Of a DNA stretch of 64,000 bases, positions 8,975-17,082 are shown piece after piece; position 1 is the stretch's first letter; the number at the start of each line of letters is the position of its first letter. The translations under genes and the position numbers were made by a program. The DNA comes from Cellulosilyticum lentocellum DSM 5427. GTDB taxonomy: Bacteria > Bacillota > Clostridia > Lachnospirales > Cellulosilyticaceae. The notes beneath the pieces are model-generated. The model ran no database searches, was not told the DNA's origin, and saw only the letters and a list, made by a program, of their open reading frames with translations. The stretch is from NCBI RefSeq assembly GCF_000178835.2, contig NC_015275.1:1013001-1077000 (forward strand). The letters are read 5' to 3'.

Positions 8975-11924
8975 AAGCTGAGAACTCCTTTCTGATTTGG
9001 GCGAGACTCATTAATGCACGCTCACTGTCTCGTTTAATATTTGAACCACCAATGGCTAAAAGTTCGGCTTCAACGACTTCCTTAAAACTAGGATTTTGTA
9101 AAACAAATGAAGGAAGCAGCTTGTAGATGATATCTTTACTTTTTGAAATCTTATTAGGTAGTAGCAAAAGGGTTTTTACATAATACATGAAGGTCTCAGC
9201 ATTTTCTGTACTTAAGTCCTCTAGAATAGCATCTATTTTATGACTGATATAAGCTTTGACTTCACTACTAGGATGTTCTAAAAGCTGAAGGATAAAAGTC
9301 TTAGGAATAAAATCACCATACAGCTTATCTAAATTTAAAAGTCCATAGTTATAGACCTTAGGCAGAGGCGAATCAATGATAAGCTGATGTGGTAATACAG
9401 AAGCTTCTTGAGGCAAGGCTTCAAATACACTAGTAGCTAAATCATTAAGTACGACCACGTCAGACTCCAGCATAAGAAGTAAAAGCGTAGGTCTCTGCGG
9501 TAAGGTGCTTTGTAATTTTTCTAATAAAGTAAGTAAGGTTTTTATCATAGGGGGATTACCTTCTTCTAAAATGAGCTTGAATGCTGCATCAGAAGGTAAG
9601 GTTTGCTCCTTAATAGCGGTTAATAAAGCTAATAGATGCTTTTGACGCTGAGCTACAGGCAAGGCGGTTTCTAGATTTCCGTCACCTTTAAGAAGTACTT
9701 CTAAGGTATCTTCATTAAAGGAGAAAAGGAGGCATTCAAAATAATTTAAGAAGCTAGAAGAAAGCTTTGGTACCTGACTAAGTACATTTCTTATATGCAT
9801 CATAACATAGCTGGCTTTTTCGAAAGATAAGCTTTCTAGCTTGTGAGCTGATAGCAGAAGGAGTTCTTCAAGTTCGCTTGTAAGCTTTGGTGTTTCGTCT
9901 TTAAAAGTAATGAGCTTTTCGGTTAAAGCGACGATGAAATCTGCATACTGATTCATATCTAATGCCATTAGCTCACCTTGAAGGGTCTCTAACCAGCCAT
10001 CAGCGTGTTCTAATAAAATACATTCTGTTAGCAAAAGAGGAGAGAAAGAGCCGTTAATTTGTGATATATATTGAAGTGCAAGCGCTTTGATTTTTTCGTT
10101 AGATGTATCCATTAAAGCTAGCAGCAACTTTGGTTCACAAGTGGTACAAGCATTAAGTCTTTCATTTAAATACTGCATAAATAATTCTGCCAAAGGTAAA
10201 AAAGCTGACTGGCTAAGAAGAATAAGCTGCTGATGAGAAAGAGTGGTTACTAGCTCAGTTGTAGTAGGAGATTCTTTTATGATGTAGTAACAGGCTTTCT
10301 GAATAGAAGGAATTTGTGCATGACTAGCAATGTAAAGGACATCTTCTAAGTGCTGATCCCATAGCTCCTTCATCATTTCATAACGTCCATTTAGTTTCAT
10401 CAGCTGATCTTCACTAAACCAACTATATCTATTGCGCCAATTGGTAGGTGGCTTTTCAGTGAAGTCATGATAAAGGTAACGGCGAATAAAATAGTTAAAC
10501 TGAAAATTACCAGGGAATCTACAAAGATAATCATCACAGGTATAGCTAGGCAGTAAGGATTTCATAGCAGCTATAAATAAGTCAGGTTGGTTTTTAGCAT
10601 AATCATCTAAGGTGCGCCTTACACTTCCAATAAGATAGTTATAAGCTTTTGTTTTACCTGAGCCTTTAAAGTAATATCTAAGTCTAGGTGCATCTAGGTA
10701 ATAGGCTAATTTCCCAACTACATCAGCTAAGTCATAGGAAATGGCTTCTTGAAGTGTATTTTTAAAAGCTAAAATATTAAGATCATAGCCATCGGTATAA
10801 GGGCCTACTTTATAAAAGGCGGGATAAGTCCTTTTAATAGAGGTACGAAGCTCCCGGTCATATGTCCAGTAATCTTTCTTAAAAACACCTTGATTAGCAA
10901 ATGTATGATATTGAGCACCAGAGAAACGTTTACCTTCAGCAACTGGTTTGCCTTGAATATTGATTAAATGCAAATCTGCATCAGGCAGCATCTTATAAAT
11001 AGTTTGGAGGCGTGCTTGTTTTAACTTAGGATCTAATGTGTGAACATAAATATTAGCACAACGCAAAACACCTTGACTGTAGCTTGTACTTTCAAAGTTA
11101 ATAGGATTTTTAAGAAGTTCCTTGGTTTCTTCTATTAAGATAGGATTTTTACGTTTTGCAAGTTCTAGGCAAAGTCCTGAAATAAGCTCGGAGTTCCCAA
11201 TTTTAAATAGCAATTGTAAAAGCTCAGCAGGTGGATTTTGATCAAGCAACGCATTTAAATATTTTTTTCTCATATACAAAAGCGGATGGGAAAGGATTTG
11301 GGACATCTCAGAATAATATTTAAAGGTATCACCTGAAAGTTTTAGAAAATCATTAGGGTGCTTAGCTAAGGTGAAATTAGAAAATACTAACCCTTGTTTT
11401 TCTAACTGCACCACATAGTATTCATAAGGTGGTGGATTAAAGTAAGTGAAAGTTGTAGGAGCCTCTAGTGGCTTAAAACTTTCTACAAGGCTATTAGCAT
11501 CTGTATGGTAACGCCAGTCATAAGATACACCTTTTTTATAATACATTTTTTTCTGCTCATTCTCAGTAAGTATTTTTAAAGCCTCAAAGCTAGGTAAGTG
11601 ACCTTCATGGCCTTTAAAAATAGCATAGTGAGTATAAGTCACTTGTTCGTCTAGAAAAGAGGATTGAGTCGGGATAATAGCCTTAGGTGGATCAGGGTTC
11701 TGAGTGGCAGAGGAGCTAAATAAAGATTTGAATAAAGAACCGAGAAATCCTGTTTTGTCGGAGGAGATGGTAGAAGTAGCCGCAGGTGAGCTAGTAGTTT
11801 CATACTGATGTTCCCCATAGAGCACTAAGAAGCTAGGATTATGATTATTATCCCAACCCCATAGAATCAGGTTTCTAATGGGAAGATAAGGTTTATTCCA
11901 TTGTTTACGATTTGGATTTGACAT
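8964..11924 (-). CDS. large HEAT-like helical-repeat protein of the RT operon
   Basis: The 986-residue, mostly helical, leucine-rich protein has no signal peptide or membrane segment. Residues 1-40 (LILWGWDNNHNPSFLVLYG) are followed by a serine/alanine-rich low-complexity linker (about 45-85). From about 230 to the end there are successive amphipathic helix pairs, as in HEAT/ARM solenoids. No nuclease or ATPase motif is visible. Such proteins act as scaffolds or sensors; with the SWIM protein and retron-type RT it may form a toxin or sensor complex. It is first in the operon, with the promoter at 11973-12001 and a weak AAGGTAGG ribosome site. The repeat assignment is by eye. Confidence 0.7.
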   Translation of the reverse strand: MSNPNRKQWNKPYLPIRNLILWGWDNNHNPSFLVLYGEHQYETTSSPAATSTISSDKTGFLGSLFKSLFSSSATQNPDPPKAIIPTQSSFLDEQVTYTHYAIFKGHEGHLPSFEALKILTENEQKKMYYKKGVSYDWRYHTDANSLVESFKPLEAPTTFTYFNPPPYEYYVVQLEKQGLVFSNFTLAKHPNDFLKLSGDTFKYYSEMSQILSHPLLYMRKKYLNALLDQNPPAELLQLLFKIGNSELISGLCLELAKRKNPILIEETKELLKNPINFESTSYSQGVLRCANIYVHTLDPKLKQARLQTIYKMLPDADLHLINIQGKPVAEGKRFSGAQYHTFANQGVFKKDYWTYDRELRTSIKRTYPAFYKVGPYTDGYDLNILAFKNTLQEAISYDLADVVGKLAYYLDAPRLRYYFKGSGKTKAYNYLIGSVRRTLDDYAKNQPDLFIAAMKSLLPSYTCDDYLCRFPGNFQFNYFIRRYLYHDFTEKPPTNWRNRYSWFSEDQLMKLNGRYEMMKELWDQHLEDVLYIASHAQIPSIQKACYYIIKESPTTTELVTTLSHQQLILLSQSAFLPLAELFMQYLNERLNACTTCEPKLLLALMDTSNEKIKALALQYISQINGSFSPLLLTECILLEHADGWLETLQGELMALDMNQYADFIVALTEKLITFKDETPKLTSELEELLLLSAHKLESLSFEKASYVMMHIRNVLSQVPKLSSSFLNYFECLLFSFNEDTLEVLLKGDGNLETALPVAQRQKHLLALLTAIKEQTLPSDAAFKLILEEGNPPMIKTLLTLLEKLQSTLPQRPTLLLLMLESDVVVLNDLATSVFEALPQEASVLPHQLIIDSPLPKVYNYGLLNLDKLYGDFIPKTFILQLLEHPSSEVKAYISHKIDAILEDLSTENAETFMYYVKTLLLLPNKISKSKDIIYKLLPSFVLQNPSFKEVVEAELLAIGGSNIKRDSERALMSLAQIRKEFSAYES

Positions 11925-11972
11925 AATAATAACCTACCTTGTATGAGTAATTTGTAAAAGATTATTTAGAAT

Positions 11973-12001
11973 ATTTTAACATATGTATAGAGGATATACA
12001 A
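11973..12001 (-). promoter_or_regulatory. promoter of the RT operon
   Basis: On the minus strand, TTGTAT (11996-12001) and TAAAAT (11973-11978) are 17 bases apart, about 50 bases before the first ATG of the operon. Confidence 0.55.
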
Positions 12002-12033
12002 TTTTTAAAACTAGAATAATAGTGGTACTAACA

Positions 12034-12063
12034 TTGAAAAGATAAAACCAATCATGGTAAAAT
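12034..12063 (+). promoter_or_regulatory. candidate promoter for the TM2-domain gene
   Basis: TTGAAA (12034-12039) and TAAAAT (12058-12063) are separated by 18 bases and lie 37 bases upstream of the start codon, divergent from the RT operon promoter. Confidence 0.45.
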
Positions 12064-12099
12064 GAAAGTAATATGAGATAGGAAAAGAGAGGAAAACCT

Positions 12100-12555
12100 A
12101 TGAAATGTAAAAATTGTGGGCAAGAGCTAGGGGAACGAGTAAAGGTTTGTCCTATATGCCAAGCAGAACAAGGAATAAATGAAGTAGGCAATAGGTCACA
12201 AGAACAAATGCAAGAGGACTTAATGAATGAGCAAGAAGGAATTAATAAAATATTCCAGCAAGATTATTTAAACAAAGTAAGCCTTCAAAATGAAATGAGT
12301 GGTCATGAAAAGGAAGTTTTAGAGGAAGAAGTTTATGAACATCAAAAGTCTAGATTAATCGCTGGGTTACTTCAACTTTTTTTAGGTGGATTTGGAGTGG
12401 GAAGATTTTATTTGGGTTACACAGGAGTAGCAGTAGGCCAGTTATGTACCCTACCTTTGTTTGGAATCGGATATATTTGGGGATTTATTGATGGTATTTT
12501 AATTTTATGTGGGCAACTAGATTTAGATGCAGATGGGGTGCCACTAAAAGGCTAA
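12100..12555 (+). CDS. zinc-ribbon / TM2-domain membrane protein
   Basis: The 151-residue protein starts with a zinc ribbon (CKNCG and CPICQ, residues 3-21), continues with a charged, glutamine-rich coiled region (about 25-82) and ends with a TM2 domain. That domain is two hydrophobic helices around RLIAGLLQLFLGGFGVGRFYLG and an IWGFIDGILIL segment. TM2 proteins are small membrane proteins of unclear function. An AGAGG ribosome site precedes the ATG. It is divergent from the RT operon and followed by a PHO-box-like region, with no operon partner. Confidence 0.85.
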   Translation: MKCKNCGQELGERVKVCPICQAEQGINEVGNRSQEQMQEDLMNEQEGINKIFQQDYLNKVSLQNEMSGHEKEVLEEEVYEHQKSRLIAGLLQLFLGGFGVGRFYLGYTGVAVGQLCTLPLFGIGYIWGFIDGILILCGQLDLDADGVPLKG

Positions 12556-12589
12556 TAGGCAAAATCAATCATCAATTGGGTTAGGCATC

Positions 12590-12655
12590 TTAATGGTGTC
12601 TTAACAGTACCTTAACGAAATCTTAACACCCATTAACAGATAAAAGTGTTATATT
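12590..12655 (+). promoter_or_regulatory. tandem 11-bp repeats resembling PhoP (PHO-box) sites plus -10
   Basis: Five hexamers of the form TTAAyr start at 12590 (TTAATG), 12601 (TTAACA), 12612 (TTAACG), 12623 (TTAACA) and 12633 (TTAACA), spaced 11, 11, 11 and 10 bases. Gram-positive PhoP binds such direct repeats (TT-A/T/C-ACA with about 5-base gaps). A TATATT -10 at 12650-12655 follows the last repeat at the spacing expected of a PhoP-activated promoter. The only thing directly downstream is a terminator, then the ammonium transporter. Confidence 0.6.
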
Positions 12656-12670
12656 AATAAGTAATAGCAA

Positions 12671-12706
12671 AGGCGCTATAGATGAAAAATCTATAGCGCC
12701 TTTTTT
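12671..12706 (+). terminator. hairpin terminator between PHO-box promoter and amt
   Basis: A 13-bp perfect inverted repeat (12671-12683 with 12689-12701) is followed by T6. It lies only a few bases beyond the predicted start point of the PHO-box promoter. It is therefore either an attenuator or the end of the TM2 transcript. Confidence 0.88.
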
Positions 12707-12827
12707 ATTTTTCTTTAAATCACTCACAATAGGCAAGAAAGTAACAAGCATTCACTTACTAGAAAACTACAAGGGAGTGAAGGAAGAATTAATAAGAAAA
12801 TAGATTCGATATAAGGGGGAAATGAGT

Positions 12828-14528
12828 ATGTATTCATCAGTAAGTGTCATTTGGGTATTAGTAGCAGCAGCATTAGTATTTTTTATGCAAGCAGGATTCG
12901 CTATGGTTGAAACAGGTTTTACAAGAGCTAAAAATGCAGGAAACATTATTATGAAGAATTTAATGGACTTTGCCATTGGTACACCCATTTATTGGCTATT
13001 TGGCTTTGGATTAATGTTTGCCGGAAGTAGTGCCCTTGTGGGGGGAATTGACCTATTTAGTATGGGGGATTATGCTTCGGTTCTACCAGAAGGTATCCCT
13101 AAGTATGTATTTTTTATTTTCCAAACCGTTTTTTGTGCCACAGCAGCAACGATTGTATCTGGTGCCATGGCAGAGAGAACGAAATTTATTTCATACTGTA
13201 TTTACAGTGCAGTCATTAGTGCAGTTATTTACCCTATATCTGGTCATTGGATTTGGGGTGGGGGTTGGCTGTCACAATTAGGTTTCCATGATTTTGCTGG
13301 ATCTACAGCAGTTCATATGGTGGGAGGTGTTGCAGCACTTGTTGGTGCTAAGATATTAGGACCACGAATAGGTAAGTACGCTAAAGATGGTACAGCTAAG
13401 GCAATACCAGGGCATAGTATTACCCTTGGGGCATTAGGAGTTTTCATTCTTTGGTTCTGCTGGTTTGGATTTAATGGTGGGTCTACGGTGAGTGCAGAAG
13501 GTGATGAAGCACTTATGGCTATGGGATCTATTTTTACAACTACTAACTTAGCAGCAGCAGTAGCAACAGTAACAACTATGATTATTACTTGGATTCGTTA
13601 TAAAAAACCGGATGTATCCATGACATTAAATGGTTCTTTAGCAGGGCTTGTAGCTATTACAGCAGGATGTGATGTGGTAGATCCTATGGGGGCATTCTTT
13701 ATTGGTATTATTGCAGGCTTTGTCGTAGTTTTTGGTATTGAGTTTATTGATAAGGTATTAAAGATTGATGATCCTGTTGGTGCCATTGGGGTTCATGGCT
13801 GTTGTGGTGCAGTAGGAACTATTTTGACAGGGCTTTTCTCTACTTCAGAAGGACTTTTTTACGGACATGGCGCTAAATTTTTAGGTATTCAATTATTAGG
13901 CGTTGTATCAGTCTTTTTCTGGGTAGCCATTACCATGACGATTGTATTTTTGGTTTTAAAACACACAGTTGGTTTAAGAGTAGCACCAGAAGAAGAGATT
14001 AGTGGTCTAGATTTACCAGAACATGGTCTAGTTAGTGCTTATGCAGATTTTTATACTATGAATGGGGGGGCTATGGGAGAAGTTGCTGCAACAAAAGACA
14101 AAGCGAAAGTTAGTCCTGAGGTGGCTGTTCCTGTAGAGCGTGCATTAAAACCTACAGAAGTAGGCTCTGATGTAAAAATGACTCAAATTAGAATTATAAC
14201 TAAAGAAAGTCAATTTGAAGCTTTAAAAGCAGCCATGAATACTATTGGTATAACAGGAATGACAGTTAATCATGTATTAGGATGTGGTATGCAAAAAGGT
14301 GCTACTGAATATTATCGTGGTGTACCTTTGGAAATTAACTTACTTCCTAAAATCCAAGTAGACATTGTAGTATGTAAAATTCCAGTAAGTACAGTGGTTG
14401 AAGAAGCTAAACGGGTATTATACACAGGACATATTGGAGATGGTAAGATTTTTGTTTATGATGTAGAAAATGTTATCAAGGTTCGTACAGGTGAAGAAGG
14501 ATATGAGGCCCTCCAAGATGTACAATAA
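12828..14528 (+). CDS. amt: ammonium transporter fused to a C-terminal PII (GlnB) domain
   Basis: Residues 1 to about 400 are an Amt channel of about 11 membrane helices, with the twin histidines in GSTAVHMVGG and IGVHGCCGAVG. Residues about 448-566 are a complete PII domain: MTQIRIIT start, T-loop with YYRG, and the signature TGHIGDGKIFVYDVENV. PII normally is a separate protein that plugs AmtB in response to 2-oxoglutarate and ATP/ADP; here the regulator is tethered to the channel. The ATG at 12828 is seven bases after AAGGGGGA; an ATG at 12822 is in frame but only one base from that site. A terminator follows. Confidence 0.93.
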   Translation: MYSSVSVIWVLVAAALVFFMQAGFAMVETGFTRAKNAGNIIMKNLMDFAIGTPIYWLFGFGLMFAGSSALVGGIDLFSMGDYASVLPEGIPKYVFFIFQTVFCATAATIVSGAMAERTKFISYCIYSAVISAVIYPISGHWIWGGGWLSQLGFHDFAGSTAVHMVGGVAALVGAKILGPRIGKYAKDGTAKAIPGHSITLGALGVFILWFCWFGFNGGSTVSAEGDEALMAMGSIFTTTNLAAAVATVTTMIITWIRYKKPDVSMTLNGSLAGLVAITAGCDVVDPMGAFFIGIIAGFVVVFGIEFIDKVLKIDDPVGAIGVHGCCGAVGTILTGLFSTSEGLFYGHGAKFLGIQLLGVVSVFFWVAITMTIVFLVLKHTVGLRVAPEEEISGLDLPEHGLVSAYADFYTMNGGAMGEVAATKDKAKVSPEVAVPVERALKPTEVGSDVKMTQIRIITKESQFEALKAAMNTIGITGMTVNHVLGCGMQKGATEYYRGVPLEINLLPKIQVDIVVCKIPVSTVVEEAKRVLYTGHIGDGKIFVYDVENVIKVRTGEEGYEALQDVQ

Positions 14529-14542
14529 ATAGACAATAAAGT

Positions 14543-14580
14543 AAAAAGCTGTAGGCACTAACAATGTCTACAGCTTTTTT
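14543..14580 (+). terminator. terminator after amt
   Basis: An AAAAAGCTGTAG arm pairs with CTACAGCTTTTTT across a short loop and ends in T6. Confidence 0.85.
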
Positions 14581-14731
14581 ATTCTATTTAGCTAGAGATG
14601 ATTATACGATTAAAGGACAGTGCCAATCACTTCTCTTTTATACGATAACATATTAATTTTTATATTAATGAATAGCACATGTCGTTATGAGGTAAGACTG
14701 AATAGTTATCATGGTTTCTAACTAGTTGCTA

Positions 14732-16084
14732 TTAAGATACTGGTAAACCATAGGAATCATAGCGATTAATAATAGCATTAACTTTTGAAACAATACATAG
14801 GGCGTTTTCATAAGATAAAGGTTCGTTAGGACCAAAATAACCATTTTCATTAATACTCATAATACCTATATCTACACAAAATTGAATAGCTTTTGCATAG
14901 GAATCAGTGGTTTGGTCTAGATCAACAATAGTTTTTGAAGGTAAGATATTAGCTAAATCTAATTGGCTTAAAAATTGATAAAGGACTTTGGCGGCTTCAC
15001 CCCTGGTAGTTTTAAGGTTTTCTTTGTAAATAGAAGAACCATTAAACTGAATTATATTTTCTAAAAGTGAATTGTAGCTTGTAGGGGTAGCACTCTTGAG
15101 TAAAGTCACAAATTCACGTTTTGTAATAGGAGAGAGGTAGTTATGAGTGGTATTAGTAATCCAACCTTCTTGTAATGCCTGAGTTACATAGGGCTTTGCC
15201 CAGTTAGAATACGTATGGTTAGTAAGATAGTCGAAGCCCTTTACATGAGTAGATAAAGTAAAGTTACTAGCACCATACTCAAAGAGTTTATTCATATCCT
15301 CAAACTGATTAGGCGCATCGGTTCTCATAACCACACCAATGAGTTCAATATTATCATAAACAGCCTTTGCCACTAAAGTACGCCCTGCAGGTGTGTGATA
15401 GCCAGTCTTTGAAGCCACTACATGAGAATTATAGTAAGGGCTATTTTTATCTAATAAAGCAGAGGTATGTGTAAGGGGAATGACCACATCACTATTAGCT
15501 ACTTTAAAATTGTAGCTGCTCGTTCCAGCAATTTTAGTTAAAATAGGGTCATCAAAAGCTGCCTTAGCAATTTGGGATAAATCATAAGGTGTCGTATAGT
15601 GATCAGGATCGTGATAGCCATGAGGGTTAATAAAATGGGAGAATAGAGCATTACTGTCAATAGCTAACCCATTCATTCGCTTAGCAAAAGTAGAGATATT
15701 CCCCTTATCTGCTAAAGCAAGATCATAACAAACATAATTATCTGAAGCCATAAGTACAGCATACAAACCATCTAAAACAGTATATTGATCACCTACCTTT
15801 AAACCAATTTGACTACTATCAGCAGGAACCTCATCTGCAGCAGTTTGTGTTTTAGTAATAATCATATCTGTAGGTAAATCCTGAAGTACTGCAAGAGCAG
15901 TGAGAATTTTAGTGGTACTAGCAGGATAAAAGGTTTGATACATATTTTTAGAATAAATAATGGTATTGGTTTTAGGTTCTATAAGAATTGCACCATCGGC
16001 ACTAATATCAGGTAGAGCTGATGCAAATAATGAATTCGAAAAAATAATAAAGCAAAGTAAGAAAGATAAATATTTTTTTTGCAT
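14732..16084 (-). CDS. D-alanyl-D-alanine carboxypeptidase (S11) with SLH-type C-terminus
   Basis: This secreted low-molecular-weight penicillin-binding protein trims peptidoglycan stem peptides. A signal peptide (about residues 1-23, ending ASA) is followed by the serine motif STTK near 57, SDN near 113 and KTG near 223. After residue 300 come SLH-like repeats (WAKPYVTQALQEGWI, RGEAAKVLYQFLS, NEPLSYENALCIVSKV), which would hold it on secondary cell-wall polymer; S11 enzymes more often end with an amphipathic membrane anchor. An AAAGGGG ribosome site precedes the ATG. It is convergent with amt. Confidence 0.92.
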   Translation of the reverse strand: MQKKYLSFLLCFIIFSNSLFASALPDISADGAILIEPKTNTIIYSKNMYQTFYPASTTKILTALAVLQDLPTDMIITKTQTAADEVPADSSQIGLKVGDQYTVLDGLYAVLMASDNYVCYDLALADKGNISTFAKRMNGLAIDSNALFSHFINPHGYHDPDHYTTPYDLSQIAKAAFDDPILTKIAGTSSYNFKVANSDVVIPLTHTSALLDKNSPYYNSHVVASKTGYHTPAGRTLVAKAVYDNIELIGVVMRTDAPNQFEDMNKLFEYGASNFTLSTHVKGFDYLTNHTYSNWAKPYVTQALQEGWITNTTHNYLSPITKREFVTLLKSATPTSYNSLLENIIQFNGSSIYKENLKTTRGEAAKVLYQFLSQLDLANILPSKTIVDLDQTTDSYAKAIQFCVDIGIMSINENGYFGPNEPLSYENALCIVSKVNAIINRYDSYGLPVS

Positions 16085-16284
16085 TTAGGGCCCCTTTCAA
16101 AAAAATAACCATAAATCTTCTAACATTATATACTAATAGAATGTAAACATCAAACTTTATAAAAGAAAACTAAAAAATGATATTATTTTTAATAATTTTT
16201 TTTGCAAAAATGTATAAGAACCTCAAAATGGACCATACTTTAGAAGAATATAAAATGTAAAATTTGAGAGGAGATATATTTATT

Positions 16285-16929
16285 ATGATGTATCAATCAT
16301 TAGAGAATTTTTCACTAAGGAAAATTAACTATGTTAAAACTAGAACCACTATATTAAAAACAGCAGCTAACCTTTTGAAACAAAAGGAGTTTTCTGAGAT
16401 TACAGTTGATGAGATTTGTCAAAAGGCACAGATTTCAAGAGGTACATTCTTTAATTACTTTTCAACGAAAGAGCATATTTTTCACTACTTCATTAGAATT
16501 TTTACAGTTAAAATTGCACTTCGTATGAAGCAGTGGAAAGAGGATATGGCTTTTGAAGACAAGCTAAAAGAAGTTTACCAGTGGTTTTTAGAAGAAAAGC
16601 AATATACTGAGTTCACTAGCAGCTATATTAACTTCTTATTAACCGTAGGTGAAGAAGCTAATGAAATGAAACTTATTGATGCTGAGTTTGTTTATTTTTT
16701 TAATGGCATCAAGGAAGAAGAGTACCCTTATTATAATGAATTAACCTTAGGCAAGCTTTTTGAAGAAATGTGTGAAAAAGCTAAGGCTAGAGGTGAGATT
16801 ACTTTACCAGGTACTAAAAAAGAACTAAGTGCATTAGTGATAGGTGTTATTACAGGTACTTATTTGAGTGATCATGTAGTCCCTGAAAAAGAGCATTTAG
16901 CTATTATGAATCGTATTTGGAAATCTTAA
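16285..16929 (+). CDS. TetR/AcrR family transcriptional regulator
   Basis: The N-terminal TetR helix-turn-helix is clear (residues about 20-65: TILKTAANLLKQKEFSEITV then ISRGTFFNYFSTKEHI). The C-terminal ligand domain is unassignable. The ATG at 16285 follows GAGAGGAGA at 16266-16274, so the in-frame TTG at 16264 is rejected. It is divergent from the carboxypeptidase gene and precedes two secreted-protein genes after a terminator, so its target is not evident from context; autoregulation is likely. Confidence 0.9.
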   Translation: MMYQSLENFSLRKINYVKTRTTILKTAANLLKQKEFSEITVDEICQKAQISRGTFFNYFSTKEHIFHYFIRIFTVKIALRMKQWKEDMAFEDKLKEVYQWFLEEKQYTEFTSSYINFLLTVGEEANEMKLIDAEFVYFFNGIKEEEYPYYNELTLGKLFEEMCEKAKARGEITLPGTKKELSALVIGVITGTYLSDHVVPEKEHLAIMNRIWKS

Positions 16930-16980
16930 AAAGGCGCTGCAATTACACTATAGAAGAATTCAAAATAGTATAGGAGTTAA

Positions 16981-17018
16981 GAATAGGTCTAAGTGATGCT
17001 TAGGCTTATTTTTTTTGA
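16981..17018 (+). terminator. terminator after the TetR gene
   Basis: An imperfect hairpin (AATAGGTCTAAG with CTTAGGCTTATT) is followed by a run of eight T. Confidence 0.65.
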
Positions 17019-17082
17019 AATATAAGTATGAATATTTTTAAAATTTGATATAATAAAAACAAGTAAAATAAAGGGGGAAACT

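Noticed and set aside
12767-12988. Minus-strand ORF of 73 codons at the amt start
   Set aside because: Antisense to conserved membrane helices; no ribosome site.
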